Notes: a model not told the origin generated them from the letters alone. A stretch of 64,000 nt of DNA from Pseudomonas deceptionensis (GCF_900106095.1 NZ_FNUD01000002.1:3431501-3495500); one strand, 5' to 3'. Positions 51,330 to 63,756 are shown, counted from the first letter of the stretch. A program made the numbers and translations.

Positions 51330-53579
51330 TCAGTTCGCGGTAACCGACACGGTGCGTACGGTGCCTTGGGACGAGGTGATGGTCGCGGTCGGGTTGGCCG
51401 AAGGCGCCACCGTGGTGATGTTACTCACCGTCAGCCGCCAGCGCCCGGTCACCGGTACTGTGGTAGTGCCCAAAGTGACCAGCCCGGTGGGGGTGGTGAC
51501 CTGGATGGTGATGGTATTGCCGGTGATTACCGATGAAGTACCGGCAAAGTCCCAGGTGAAGCGGTTGTTGGAGCGTGCCGAGACGGTTGCCGTGGTGACG
51601 GTAAAGGTTTCCGCCGCCGGTCTTGGCGAGACTTGCACGGTCACCGTGGCGGGTGCTGTCGAGAGCGCACCCAGGCTGTCCCGTGCGATGTAGGTGAAGG
51701 TCGTGGTAAAGGCCGCTGTCACCGTGGCTGGCGGGGTGTACGTGAGTACCGTGCCATTACTGGTGACCGTGCCGCGACCCGCTGCCGGTTGGGTGAAGCT
51801 GGCGACTGCCAGCGGCAAGTTGCCTTCCGGGTCGGTGTCGTTGGCCAGCACACTGATCGGAATGGCGACACCCAGGGTCGCGACGGCATCGTTGACCGCT
51901 ACCGGTGGCCGGTTTGGCGCAACGGTAATGCTGACGGTGGCAGCGGTGGTCGAGGCGAGGCCTTTAATGTCTTGTGCCTTGTAGGTGAAGGTGGCGGTCA
52001 ACGGTGCATTGACCACTGCCGGTGGGGTGTAGATCACCGCAGTACTGCCACTCAGGGCCACCGTGCCTTGCCCTGCAGGGGGCTGGGTCAACGCGGTGAT
52101 GCTGAGCGGTATGTTGCCATCCGGGTCACTGTCGTTGGCCAGCAGGTTAAGGGTGATCGGCACGCCGAAGCTGGTACTGCCGGTATCGGCAATGGCTATC
52201 GGCGGCTGATTCTCGCCTATGTTCGGGGCAGTCCCGACCACAACGACGGGTTCGGTATCACTGCCACCCGCTGCAGATTTGACGGTGACACTGGCTGGAG
52301 GTTGAACCAGGCCGGAGACGGTTATTCTCTGCAAGGTTCCGGTTTTGGACAGACGCCCGTAGCCTTGGGCAACCATGTCAGGAATGGCCACCTCATCGGT
52401 TGAGGTAGCCTCTATGAGAAGGCTTTTATTGTCCCAGCTGTAGCGCGCGGTCTGGATTTTCACCAGGTCAGTCAGCTTGCTCGATACAGAGGTTGGGCGT
52501 GTAGTGCCAGTGGGGTTGGTGGCGGTTATCACCACGACCGGCGGCACGGCGCCAGTAAGCAAGCGCTGCCCGAAGAAAAGGCCATTGTTGTCGCCAATCA
52601 GGTTGGTCTGGCAAGGCGACTGGGGTGGACCGGCGACCAGGGCAATGGATTCGCGAAAGCACACGGACGAAGTATTCGCCGCCTTGGCGAACACTTCAAC
52701 CCGAGTACTGCTGCCGGCGCCGGCAGCAGTCCGCCGGTAAGTCGCGCGTGGAATTTCTACCGACGTTTGCGCCCGGCTGTCGAGCACCTTGCCGGCGACA
52801 GTGAAAAGGCTGGTCTGGATAGTGCCCGTGGGCCCGGCGATACGCACGAAGTTGGTGTTGTTGGGGCTGCCGGTCACGAGTTCGGTGAGGTTGGGGTCAC
52901 CGACGAAGGTTTCTACGGCGCCGGTGTCCGGGTTCACTTCGGTATAGGGCCCGTTGACGCTGCGCAGGAACGGCCCGATGGCACCGTTTACCGCACCGCT
53001 GAAGTTGCCCGGCGCCCCGATGCCGACGTCTCGGGTAATGTTGATTGCCCGTCGCCCCGGAGTGGTCACGTTGACGGTTTCTACGCCGTAGGGATGGGTG
53101 ATGGTGTAGACCCCTGCCACGGGAACCGAGACCCGGATGCGGATGCGCGCAAAGCTCTGCTGGTCGCCATCCACCGGGATTTCCGAGGCAAAGGCGGCTT
53201 CGATCCCGGCCACGTAGGCGTCCAGTTCAAAACCGCTGTTACCCACCGCGGGGATGGTGGTCTCGGCAAGGAACCAGAAGGCTTCTGGTGGCCAGTTGTC
53301 CGGAAACACCATCGGCTGGGTATCGTCGTAAATGCCCGGCTCCGGCAGCAGCGTGCACATGTAAGCCGGGGGCACGCTGACCGCTACCCGCGAGCTTGCC
53401 GCCCGGGACTGGCACAGCTCCATCGACAGCAGATTTTTGTCCTGATACCACATGGGGAATTTCCCCGTGGCGAAGGTGTAAGGACCAGGGTCGACGGCTG
53501 CGAGTTGAGCGAATGCGCTGCCGGTCAGCGATAGAGTCAGTCCCAGGGCGTTGAGCGCCAGGCGTGGCCAATTGTTCAT
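51330..53579 (-). CDS. Large secreted protein with Ig/cadherin-like repeats, paralogue of its upstream neighbour
   Basis: A 749-residue exported protein (signal peptide, cleavage after AFA). Its first about 460 residues match the neighbouring 448-residue protein in order: AVDPGPYTFATGKFPMWYQD, two cysteines (MELCQSRA and YMCTLLP), YGVETVNVTTPGRRAINITR, and FLRSVNGPYTE. It then adds two Ig/VCBS-like repeats with NDSDPDGN and NDTDPEGN, likely calcium sites, and a last beta domain. The start at 53579 has AGGAGG four bases upstream. The family is not known to me. It is placed between the paralogue and the amyloid genes and probably acts outside the cell. Confidence 0.72.
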   Translation of the reverse strand: MNNWPRLALNALGLTLSLTGSAFAQLAAVDPGPYTFATGKFPMWYQDKNLLSMELCQSRAASSRVAVSVPPAYMCTLLPEPGIYDDTQPMVFPDNWPPEAFWFLAETTIPAVGNSGFELDAYVAGIEAAFASEIPVDGDQQSFARIRIRVSVPVAGVYTITHPYGVETVNVTTPGRRAINITRDVGIGAPGNFSGAVNGAIGPFLRSVNGPYTEVNPDTGAVETFVGDPNLTELVTGSPNNTNFVRIAGPTGTIQTSLFTVAGKVLDSRAQTSVEIPRATYRRTAAGAGSSTRVEVFAKAANTSSVCFRESIALVAGPPQSPCQTNLIGDNNGLFFGQRLLTGAVPPVVVITATNPTGTTRPTSVSSKLTDLVKIQTARYSWDNKSLLIEATSTDEVAIPDMVAQGYGRLSKTGTLQRITVSGLVQPPASVTVKSAAGGSDTEPVVVVGTAPNIGENQPPIAIADTGSTSFGVPITLNLLANDSDPDGNIPLSITALTQPPAGQGTVALSGSTAVIYTPPAVVNAPLTATFTYKAQDIKGLASTTAATVSITVAPNRPPVAVNDAVATLGVAIPISVLANDTDPEGNLPLAVASFTQPAAGRGTVTSNGTVLTYTPPATVTAAFTTTFTYIARDSLGALSTAPATVTVQVSPRPAAETFTVTTATVSARSNNRFTWDFAGTSSVITGNTITIQVTTPTGLVTLGTTTVPVTGRWRLTVSNITTVAPSANPTATITSSQGTVRTVSVTAN

Positions 53580-53614
53580 GATGCCTCCTGATGAGGGTCT
53601 GCACATGTGAGCGT

Positions 53615-54961
53615 TCATTGCACAATGACCACTTCTTCGGTATCGCTGCCGCCATTGGATGACGTCACGCGGACTTTGGCTGGCGGGATCGGTGAGATGC
53701 CCGTGGCCAACGTTTTCACCGCTCCGCTACCACTCAGTGCGCCGATGGCAGCACCGGTGCCGGAGGTGGCGGTAAGCGCCGGCGGCGATGTTTCATCGCT
53801 GGTCGAGGCCACGAGCGTCAGTTGCCCTGAGCTCAGGCTGTATTCAGCACGCTGGATCACCACCAGGTCGGTCAGGGCCATGGGCAGGGTGGTCGGTGTA
53901 CTGCTGGCAATCGCCAGATGGTTGTCGGCGGTGACTTGCAAGGTGGTCGGCAAGGTCGGATTGACCGAGTTCTGGACGTACCAGTTTCCGGTGGTATCAG
54001 CCTCGGTCAGTTTCAGCGCGGGGGTGCTGCTGCTAAGCACTACATCTGCCGGAGGCGGCGGCGCCAGGACAAACACATCCTGCTGAGCGATGGGGGCACT
54101 GGCACCCTGTTTGCGTGAGTAGGTGCTGCGCTGGGTGATCAGAGGTGTTGGCCGTACCACGGTGGATAATTTGCCCGAGACAGCAAACACCGTGCTGCGT
54201 AAATCCAGCCCGCCAGGACCTTCGATGCGAATGTAGTTGGTGTTGAACGGGCTGCCGGTCACGGCTTCGTTGAGGTTAGGGTCGCCGATGAATTGCTCGG
54301 CGCCACCGCTCACCGGATTGGTTTCGGTGTAGGGGCCGTTAACGCTGCGCAGGAACGGACCGATATCGCCCTTGAGGGCGCCATCATAGGTTTTGGGGGC
54401 CCCGATGCCGATGTCCCTGGTCATATTGATTGCCCGGCGCCCCGGTGTGTCGATGTTGAACACCTCGATGCCGTAGGGGTGGGTGATCACATACGTACCG
54501 GCAGTGGGTACGTCGACGCGAATCCGCACGCGGGCAAAACTGATCTGATCACCCTCGATCGGCTCTTCCGCAGCGAAGGCCGCTTCGATGGCAGAACCGT
54601 AGGCCAGGTTGATCCCCCTGGCGGCATCGACGATGGCGCCGTCAGCGGTGAACCAGAATGCTTCGTCAGGGAAGTTGGTGGGGAAGACGACGGGCTGTGC
54701 ATCATCAAACACGCCGGGAGTTGGCAGCAGGTTGCACATGTAGGTAGGCGCAGCCGGTGTGCCTGGCACCCGGGAACTCACCGCTTTGGACAGGCACAAG
54801 TCGAGGGTTCGGCCATGGCTGTCCTGATACCAGGCGGCAAAACCCCCGTTGGCAGGTGTGTAAGGCCCGGTATCGACTGCAAACAGCGCCGCTTGGGAGA
54901 TGCCTTGGGCCAGTGAGCTGACGACCAGAACGGCCGCTGTTTTGGACAGTAAAGGGTGCAT
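53615..54961 (-). CDS. Secreted protein of unrecognised family, first of the amyloid operon
   Basis: A 448-residue exported protein (signal peptide, cleavage after SQA). It begins FAVDTGPYTPANGGFAAWYQD and carries the two conserved cysteines (LDLCLSKA, YMCNLLP), then PTFPDEAFWF-like and GRRAINMTRDIGIG segments, and ends GGSDTEEVVIVQ. GAGGG precedes the ATG at 54961. It is preceded by a sigma-54 element at 55019-55034 and followed after 35 bp by its longer paralogue. Function unknown; the gene order suggests a matrix or surface protein made together with the curli subunits. Confidence 0.72.
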   Translation of the reverse strand: MHPLLSKTAAVLVVSSLAQGISQAALFAVDTGPYTPANGGFAAWYQDSHGRTLDLCLSKAVSSRVPGTPAAPTYMCNLLPTPGVFDDAQPVVFPTNFPDEAFWFTADGAIVDAARGINLAYGSAIEAAFAAEEPIEGDQISFARVRIRVDVPTAGTYVITHPYGIEVFNIDTPGRRAINMTRDIGIGAPKTYDGALKGDIGPFLRSVNGPYTETNPVSGGAEQFIGDPNLNEAVTGSPFNTNYIRIEGPGGLDLRSTVFAVSGKLSTVVRPTPLITQRSTYSRKQGASAPIAQQDVFVLAPPPPADVVLSSSTPALKLTEADTTGNWYVQNSVNPTLPTTLQVTADNHLAIASSTPTTLPMALTDLVVIQRAEYSLSSGQLTLVASTSDETSPPALTATSGTGAAIGALSGSGAVKTLATGISPIPPAKVRVTSSNGGSDTEEVVIVQ

Positions 54962-55018
54962 GTGTATTCCCTCTAATGGAAACCTGCCCCTCGGAGGTGG
55001 GCCAGTTAGGAGGGTTTT

Positions 55019-55034
55019 GGCAAATTCCATACCA
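55019..55034 (-). promoter_or_regulatory. Sigma-54 promoter of the amyloid operon
   Basis: On the minus strand TGGTATGGAATTTGCC has the GG-N10-GC spacing and a TTTGC -12 box. Transcription would start near 55008, about 47 bases before the first start codon. Confidence 0.6.
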
Positions 55035-55123
55035 ACTGGCCTCCATGGCCCTGCAAGCCCCGACTACAAGAGCCTCAGGGTGTTCAGCACGTTGCCCGCC
55101 AATTTTTCCGGCCGGGCATCTGT

Positions 55124-55137
55124 CCCCACTCCTGGGG
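55124..55137. promoter_or_regulatory. Candidate activator site between the amyloid operon and mnxS1
   Basis: CCCCA-CTCC-TGGGG is a perfect inverted repeat about 105 bp upstream of the minus-strand sigma-54 element. It has the same arms as the site at 39280. Confidence 0.55.
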
Positions 55138-55242
55138 TCAGTTGGGGGGCAGCGGGGAATGGAAGGTGAGGTACACCCGCAGTCGGGCAAACGCCCGTAA
55201 GTGGGCTATAACCCTAGAGGGGCATTGTTGGAAGCAACGTCA

Positions 55243-56718
55243 ATGAATGTGCTGACTAAAACACTGCGGGTCGACCAGGCCAATGAACGTGCGGGCTCAC
55301 GCAAGCCAGCGTTCAATATGCTGCGCTGGTACTCGCTGATCAGCCTCGCCGTGATCGGCTCTGTGGCAGTGGCGCTGGGTACTGTTGCGACGCAATTTGT
55401 GATTTCGGAGAGCGTACACCGCGATGCGTTGCTGACGTCCCAGTTCATCCAGGCGATTGCCTCGGCCGAGGTACGGCATGTCTCGATACCCAACGTCAGG
55501 ACCATGGGCGAATTGCTCGACCCGCGCCAGGACAAGGATTTCCCCGACGTTGACCCCAAGGCACGCGCCAAGGCCCGAGGTGAGTTCCTTGATCATATCG
55601 AGCACTTGCCCGACGTAATCCTTGCCAACATCTATGCACCTGACCGCACGGTAATCTGGTCGACCAACCCGGCGTTGATCGGTGCGACGATCAACTCCGA
55701 CGAAGACCTGGACCGTGCCTTCAACGCCAAAACGCCCGTGTCGGCCCGATATCACAGTGTCGATGAAGCACGTATGGAACAGAAGTTTTTAGTCCCGCCG
55801 AAATACGTCTTCATCGAAAACTACATTCCGTTGTTCGATGCCGATGGCGACAAGGTCACGGCGATGGTCGAGATCTACAAGGAGCCCAGCGACCTGATCG
55901 AACGCATGGCTCGTGGTTTGCTGCTGATCTGGCTGGCCACCGCTGTGGGCGGCGGGCTGATTTACCTGGGGCTGTACTGGATAGTACGCAGGGCTGCCAT
56001 GCTGCTGGAAGCCCAGCAAAAACAGCTGGTCACCAACGAAACGTTTGTAGCGCTGGGGGAAATGTCCTCGGCGGTTGCCCACAGTTTGCGCAACCCGTTG
56101 GCGACCATTCGTTCCAGTGCCGAGCTGGCGCTGGAGTTCGACAGTGGCGCGGCCCACAAGAACATCAACGATATCGTGCTTCAGGTTGACCGGATGTCCA
56201 AGTGGGTTCGCGAACTGCTGCAATCCCTGCGCCCGCTCAGTGGCGAGGCCGAACCGGTAAATCTGGTAGCGGCGCTGTATGACAGCCTGGTGACGTTCGA
56301 ACAGCAGATTGCCAAGGCCTGTATTCGGGTTGAGTTCGAACCGCAATCCACACCGCTGGTGCTTAGCCAGCAACTGCAGTTGAGCCAAATTCTCAGCAGT
56401 GTGTTGTCCAACGCTCTGGACGCCATGGACAAGGGTGGAACCTTGACTATTTTTCTGGTTTCAAACGATGCGGGCAGCGTGAGCGTAGTGCTGAGTGACA
56501 ACGGCAAAGGCATGAACGAAGAGCAACGCAGCATGGCGTTCCGCCCGTTTTTCACCACAAAACAAGGTGGGCTTGGGGTAGGGCTGGTGCTGGTCAAGCG
56601 GACCATGGAGCGTTATGGGGGCTCGGCAAGCCTGCAAAGCTCCAAGGAGGGGGGGACCTGCGTACATCTTTCATTCAAGTTAATGCCCCAGAAATTGGGT
56701 GTGAGCTTTCCCCAATAG
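55243..56718 (+). CDS. mnxS1: Sensor histidine kinase MnxS1
   Basis: A 491-residue sensor kinase. Two membrane segments flank a periplasmic region of about 170 residues (FIQAIASAEVRHVSIPN, YIPLFDADGDKVTAMVEIYKEP, Cache/PAS-like). The dimerisation helix carries the phospho-acceptor His280 in SSAVAHSLRNPLATIRSSAE, followed by the ATPase domain with SNALDAM, LSDNGKGM and FFTTKQGGLGVGL. It is close to MnxS2, 5 kb downstream. In P. putida GB-1 both kinases and MnxR are needed for Mn oxidation. The symbol order (S1 before mcoA) follows my memory of that locus. The ATG at 55243 is chosen; a GTG at 55201 is in frame. Confidence 0.85.
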   Translation: MNVLTKTLRVDQANERAGSRKPAFNMLRWYSLISLAVIGSVAVALGTVATQFVISESVHRDALLTSQFIQAIASAEVRHVSIPNVRTMGELLDPRQDKDFPDVDPKARAKARGEFLDHIEHLPDVILANIYAPDRTVIWSTNPALIGATINSDEDLDRAFNAKTPVSARYHSVDEARMEQKFLVPPKYVFIENYIPLFDADGDKVTAMVEIYKEPSDLIERMARGLLLIWLATAVGGGLIYLGLYWIVRRAAMLLEAQQKQLVTNETFVALGEMSSAVAHSLRNPLATIRSSAELALEFDSGAAHKNINDIVLQVDRMSKWVRELLQSLRPLSGEAEPVNLVAALYDSLVTFEQQIAKACIRVEFEPQSTPLVLSQQLQLSQILSSVLSNALDAMDKGGTLTIFLVSNDAGSVSVVLSDNGKGMNEEQRSMAFRPFFTTKQGGLGVGLVLVKRTMERYGGSASLQSSKEGGTCVHLSFKLMPQKLGVSFPQ

Positions 56719-56723
56719 CGGGT
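56686..56723. promoter_or_regulatory. Two candidate activator sites upstream of mcoA
   Basis: CCCCA-GAAAT-TGGGT (56686-56700) and CCCCA-ATAG-CGGGT (56710-56723) are tandem repeats, centres about 23 bp apart, over the end of mnxS1. They lie about 95-135 bp upstream of the mcoA sigma-54 element. The first shares 12 of 15 bases with the mnxG site. Confidence 0.55.
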
Positions 56724-56818
56724 GAGCTCCTGCTGAAGGCCTCAAATCACACAAGAGAGCTATGCATAGGCCTTTGTTTTTTATCGGTTTATTTTATTTG
56801 TAAGTAATTGTTTAAAAA

Positions 56819-56834
56819 TGGCGAGCTCCTTGCA
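56819..56834 (+). promoter_or_regulatory. Sigma-54 promoter of mcoA
   Basis: TGGCGAGCTCCTTGCA has a TGGC -24 box, ten-base spacing and a perfect TTGCA -12 box. Transcription would begin near 56845, which favours the mcoA start at 56876 over 56855. Confidence 0.75.
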
Positions 56835-56875
56835 ATGTCCCCATTACCCCCTTCATGACTTCGAGGCGGCTGGTA

Positions 56876-59679
<2,804 letters not shown>

Positions 59680-59683
<4 letters not shown>

Positions 59684-60696
59684 ACCTTGAGGGGGTCAGC
59701 GAAGCACTCTGCCGCGCATTGCGCATGTACGTGGTGTTGTTGGTGACCTGCCTGTTGGGGACTCAGGTGTGTGTCGGCCACGAAGCCGAGCCGGCACCGG
59801 TCAGCGAACAGGTAACGCCCTGGGGCGAAGACTACTTCCCCAACACCCTGCTGACCGACCAGGACGGTCGGCAAGTGCATTTTTTCGATGACATGATCAA
59901 GGGCAAGGTGGTGGTGATCAATTTTATCTTCACCTCGTGCAGTGACTCCTGTCCGCTTGAAACGGCGCGCCTGCGCCAGGTTCAAAAATTGCTGGGTGAG
60001 CGGGTCGGCAAGGATATTTTCTTCTACTCCATCAGTATCGATCCCTTGAGCGATACACCCCAGGTGCTCAAGGCATATGCGCAACGTTTCAAGGTAGGCC
60101 CCGGCTGGCAGTTTCTCACCGGAGAGTTCGACGCTGTGACCGAACTGCGGCACAAACTCGGGTTGTTCATTGACGGTGTCGACAATGGCCGGACCAAGGA
60201 TCACAACCTGAGCCTGATCGTAGGCAATCAGCAAACCGGTCGCTGGATGAAGGCTTCGCCCTTTGAAAGTCCTTGGATTCTGGCGGATCAACTGGCCAAT
60301 ACCTTGCAAAACTGGAAGCAGCCCAGCCTCGAACAGAGCTATGTCGATGCCCCCGAAATACGCCCGCCAAGCAACGGTGAGGAGCTGTTTCGTACACGCT
60401 GCGCCTCGTGCCACAGCCTGGGCATGCAGGACGGGCAAGGCATCGGCATGCGCAGTATTGGCCCTGACCTGATCGGTGTGACTCGACAGCGCGACCCCGC
60501 CTGGCTGAGCCGCTGGATTCGTGAGCCGGACCGCATGCTGGCGCAGAAGGATCCTGTTGCGCTGGCGCTGTTTGAGCGTTACGGCAAGATCCCGATGCCC
60601 AACCTGCGGCTGGATGAAAATGCGGCACAGGCAATCATTGGATTTCTGCAGGAAGAAACGGATCGCCAGCTGTCTCTGTCGGCGCAAGCGCAGTAG
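59680..60696 (+). CDS. SCO copper chaperone fused to cytochrome c
   Basis: A 338-residue exported fusion. A signal anchor (about residues 17-32) is followed by a SCO domain with the copper motif CSDSCP and the distal His in TKDHNLSLIVG. From about residue 230 a class I cytochrome c domain has CASCH with a likely Met ligand in KIPMPNLRL. It is coupled to mcoA by an ATGA overlap. It could load copper onto McoA and pass electrons, or sense redox state. The fusion of these two functions in one chain is seen in some other bacteria. Confidence 0.9.
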
Positions 60697-60796
60697 AGGC
60701 AAAATAACATCATCGTATCGTCCGTCTTTATAACGGGCGCCTACACTGACTCTGAACTCGACTGAAAGGACTCAGATCAGCAACCGGGGAACACCC

Positions 60797-62275
60797 ATGC
60801 CGTTACCCGATAAAACAGTGATCGATCCTGATACGCAATGGCTAAAACGTGGGCAGTTCAACCTGCTGCGCTGGTTTTCGCTGGGCAGCTTTCTGATCAT
60901 CGCCGCCGTAGCCATGGGACTTGGCTACATATCTACGCGATTTTTGGTCGAGGAGAGCATTGAACGGGACTCGATCCTCACCGCACAATTTATCCAGGCC
61001 ATTGGCGCCGCAGAGATCCGGCATGCCTCCATCACGTCCGGCCGCACGATGGGCGAGATGCTCGACCCGCGTCAGGACAAGGCTTATCCGGACGTTGCCC
61101 CCGAGACGCGGGCAACTGCGCGCATCGAGTTTCTTGACCATGTGGAGCATCTGCCGGATCTGCTTTTAGCCACCGTGTATGCCCATGATCGCACGGTAGT
61201 CTGGTCCACCAATCCTGAACTGATTGGCGTGCGTATTGAAAATGACGATGAACTGGATCAGTCCTTTGACATGAAGGAGGCGGTATCCACCAGTTACCAC
61301 GAAATTGACGATGAACGTCCCGAGCAGCGACTGCTGCACGAGCCCGATTACCTGTTTGTCGAAAACTACATTCCGATGTTTAACGCTGACAAAAGTCACG
61401 TCATCGCCATGGTGGAAATCTACAAGGAACCCGCGGACCTGGTGGCGCGCATCCAGCGCGGTTTCAAGAGCATCTGGCTGGCGACGATATTGGGCGGGCT
61501 GGTGATCTACCTGGCATTGTTCTGGATTGTGCGGCGCGCCGCCCGGTTGCTCGAAAGCCAGCAAAAGCAGCTGATCGCCAACGAAACGTTTGTCGCCCTG
61601 GGGGCCATGTCGTCGGCCGTCGCCCACAGTTTGCGCAACCCACTGGCAAATATCCGATCAAGCGCCGAACTGTCCCAGGGCCTAGCCAGCCAGGGCGCAC
61701 AGAAAAACATCGGAGACATCATCAGCCAGGTGGACCGCATGTCGCGGTGGGTCCGTGAGCTGCTGGTGTCTTTGCGCCCGGCCACGGAAGAGTCCGAAGC
61801 CGTGGATCTGGTGCTGGCGCTTGAAGATACCTTGAGCGCTTTCGAACCCCTGATCCGCAGTTCGAATGTCGAAGTACGCTTCAATGCGCCGGCGTATGAG
61901 CCGGTCGTCAGCCAGCAAGTGCTGCTCACGCAGATCCTCAACAGTCTGTTTGCCAACGCCCTGGAGGCCATGCCCAAGGGGGGCGTGCTGATGATCGATA
62001 TCGAATCCTCGCAGCCGGGGCAATTGAGCATGACCTTGAGCGATACGGGTAAAGGCATGACCCCGCAGCAACAACAGGTGGTTTTTAAACCGTTTTTTAC
62101 CACCAAACAAGGCGGTTTGGGCGTCGGTTTGGCGTTAGTTAAAAGAATTATGGAGCGTTTCGAAGGTTCGGTCGAACTGACCAGCCGAGAGCAGGAAGGA
62201 ACCCGCGTGCGACTCAACTTCAAAGTGGCAACGGGAGAAGCATATGGAGCACAGCATACTGCTGGTCGAGGATGA
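60797..62275 (+). CDS. mnxS2: Sensor histidine kinase MnxS2
   Basis: A 492-residue sensor kinase, closely similar to MnxS1 along its length, with two membrane segments around a periplasmic domain (FIQAIGAAEIRHASITSGRTM, YIPMFNADKSHVIAMVEIYKEP). The phospho-acceptor is His277 in SSAVAHSLRNPLANIRSS; ATPase motifs NALEAM, LSDTGKGM and FFTTKQGGLGVGL are present. GGGGAAC precedes the ATG. It overlaps mnxR by 32 bp, so the two are translated together. With one response regulator for two kinases, both may feed MnxR. Confidence 0.9.
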   Translation: MPLPDKTVIDPDTQWLKRGQFNLLRWFSLGSFLIIAAVAMGLGYISTRFLVEESIERDSILTAQFIQAIGAAEIRHASITSGRTMGEMLDPRQDKAYPDVAPETRATARIEFLDHVEHLPDLLLATVYAHDRTVVWSTNPELIGVRIENDDELDQSFDMKEAVSTSYHEIDDERPEQRLLHEPDYLFVENYIPMFNADKSHVIAMVEIYKEPADLVARIQRGFKSIWLATILGGLVIYLALFWIVRRAARLLESQQKQLIANETFVALGAMSSAVAHSLRNPLANIRSSAELSQGLASQGAQKNIGDIISQVDRMSRWVRELLVSLRPATEESEAVDLVLALEDTLSAFEPLIRSSNVEVRFNAPAYEPVVSQQVLLTQILNSLFANALEAMPKGGVLMIDIESSQPGQLSMTLSDTGKGMTPQQQQVVFKPFFTTKQGGLGVGLALVKRIMERFEGSVELTSREQEGTRVRLNFKVATGEAYGAQHTAGRG

Positions 62276-63671
62276 CCAGCTTCTGGCCGAGAATATTCAG
62301 ACTTACCTGGAGCGTAAAAACTTCGAGGTGACGATCTGCCATTCGGCTGAAGACGCGCTGCAAAAGTTGACGACCTTCACCCCCGACGTTGTATTGACCG
62401 ACAACTCACTGCCTGGCATGAGTGGCCATGACCTGATCCAGAAGCTGCTCGACAGCGCGCCGGATTTGAAAGTGATCATGATGACCGGTTACGGCAACGT
62501 AGAGGATGCGGTGATTGCGATGAAGGAGGGCGCCTTCCACTACGTCACCAAACCGGTGGCCCTGGCCGAGCTCAAGCTGTTGCTGGACAAGGCCATGGCG
62601 ACTGACCGAATGGAGCGCACCCTGTCGTTTTACCAGGAGCGTGAGGCCCAAAAATCAGGGGTTCAGGCCTTGATCGGCGATTCGGCGCCCATGCAGTACC
62701 TCAAGGGCACCATTGCCCAGTTGCTCGACGCCGAGCGCCGGATGGCCAACACCGACTTGCCGCCTGTGCTGGTGGAAGGCGAGACCGGCACTGGCAAGGA
62801 ACTGGTGGCGCGGGCCCTGCATTTCGACGGGCCACGCAGCAAAGGCCCGTTCATTGAGTTCAACTGTGCGTCGATTCCGTCCAACCTGGTGGAGTCTGAG
62901 CTCTTCGGTCACGAGAAAGGGGCTTTCACCGATGCAAAGGACCGTCGTGTGGGGCTGGTAGAAGCAGCCGATGGCGGTACGCTGTTTCTCGACGAAGTAG
63001 GGGAAATGGACCTGCTGCTGCAAGCCAAGCTGCTCAAATTACTGGAAGACCGGACCATTCGCCGAGTCGGTTCGGTCAAGGAACGCAAAGTCGATCTGCG
63101 CGTTATCAGTGCCACCAACTGTAACCTCGAACAGATGGTTCAACAGGGTAAATTCCGTCGAGACCTGTTCTTTCGTCTGCGCATCATTTCGATCAAAGTA
63201 CCGCGACTGTATAGCCGGGGTCAGGACATTCTGTTGCTGGCGCGGCACTTCCTGGCCAGTCATGGCAAACGCTATGGCAAGCCGCACCTGCATTTCAGCA
63301 ACCAGGCCGAAGAGTTGCTGCTCAGTTACAGCTGGCCGGGCAATGTGCGCGAGCTGCGCAACATGCTTGAGCAAACAGTGCTGCTGGCCCAGAGCGACAC
63401 TATTGCCGCGCATCAACTGAACGTCTGCTTGAGCCTGGTAGATGAACCTTTGGTGTTACAGGAAGCGAAATATCACGAGCCTCGCCCGGTGTACAACGAT
63501 GTCGAGTCGATGAGCCTGCCGGAAGTCGAGCGCGATATGGTACGCAAGATGCTCGACAAGACCGACTGGAACGTCACCAAGTCAGCCCGTCTGCTGGGGC
63601 TGAGCCGAGACATGCTGCGCTACCGGATAGAAAAGCTGGGTCTCGAACGCCCGGACAAGCGGCAGTGGTGA
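62244..63671 (+). CDS. mnxR: NtrC-family response regulator MnxR
   Basis: A 475-residue sigma-54 activator. The receiver has the phospho-Asp at 53 ([11 protein letters not shown]) and Lys in TKPVAL. The AAA+ domain has Walker A GETGTGKE (from 179), the sigma-54-contact loop GAFTDA (226-231, a variant of GAFTGA) and [15 protein letters not shown] around it. The C-terminal Fis-type helix-turn-helix is [24 protein letters not shown] is placed before the ATG. It is essential for Mn oxidation in P. putida GB-1 and is the likely activator of the sigma-54 promoters in this window. Confidence 0.93.
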   Translation: MEHSILLVEDDQLLAENIQTYLERKNFEVTICHSAEDALQKLTTFTPDVVLTDNSLPGMSGHDLIQKLLDSAPDLKVIMMTGYGNVEDAVIAMKEGAFHYVTKPVALAELKLLLDKAMATDRMERTLSFYQEREAQKSGVQALIGDSAPMQYLKGTIAQLLDAERRMANTDLPPVLVEGETGTGKELVARALHFDGPRSKGPFIEFNCASIPSNLVESELFGHEKGAFTDAKDRRVGLVEAADGGTLFLDEVGEMDLLLQAKLLKLLEDRTIRRVGSVKERKVDLRVISATNCNLEQMVQQGKFRRDLFFRLRIISIKVPRLYSRGQDILLLARHFLASHGKRYGKPHLHFSNQAEELLLSYSWPGNVRELRNMLEQTVLLAQSDTIAAHQLNVCLSLVDEPLVLQEAKYHEPRPVYNDVESMSLPEVERDMVRKMLDKTDWNVTKSARLLGLSRDMLRYRIEKLGLERPDKRQW

Positions 63672-63715
63672 CCCGGCGCCAGAGCCGAAACTGCCCCGGC
63701 ACAGGTCTGGCGCCG
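63672..63715. terminator. Hairpin between mnxR and the convergent dipeptide-binding gene
   Basis: CCGGCGCCAGA (63672-63682) and TCTGGCGCCGG (63705-63715) are perfect 11-bp inverted arms directly after the mnxR stop codon. No T run follows, so it may stop transcription only partly or act as an mRNA end stabiliser. Confidence 0.5.
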
Positions 63716-63756
63716 GCTCGGGAAGGCGAAGGGGCCGCCTGGCCGGCCCGTGTCAC

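Noticed and set aside
60767..60782. A GG-N10-GC pattern before mnxS2
   Set aside because: It lacks TGGC and TTGC boxes and lies too close to the start codon for a +12 start with a ribosome site.
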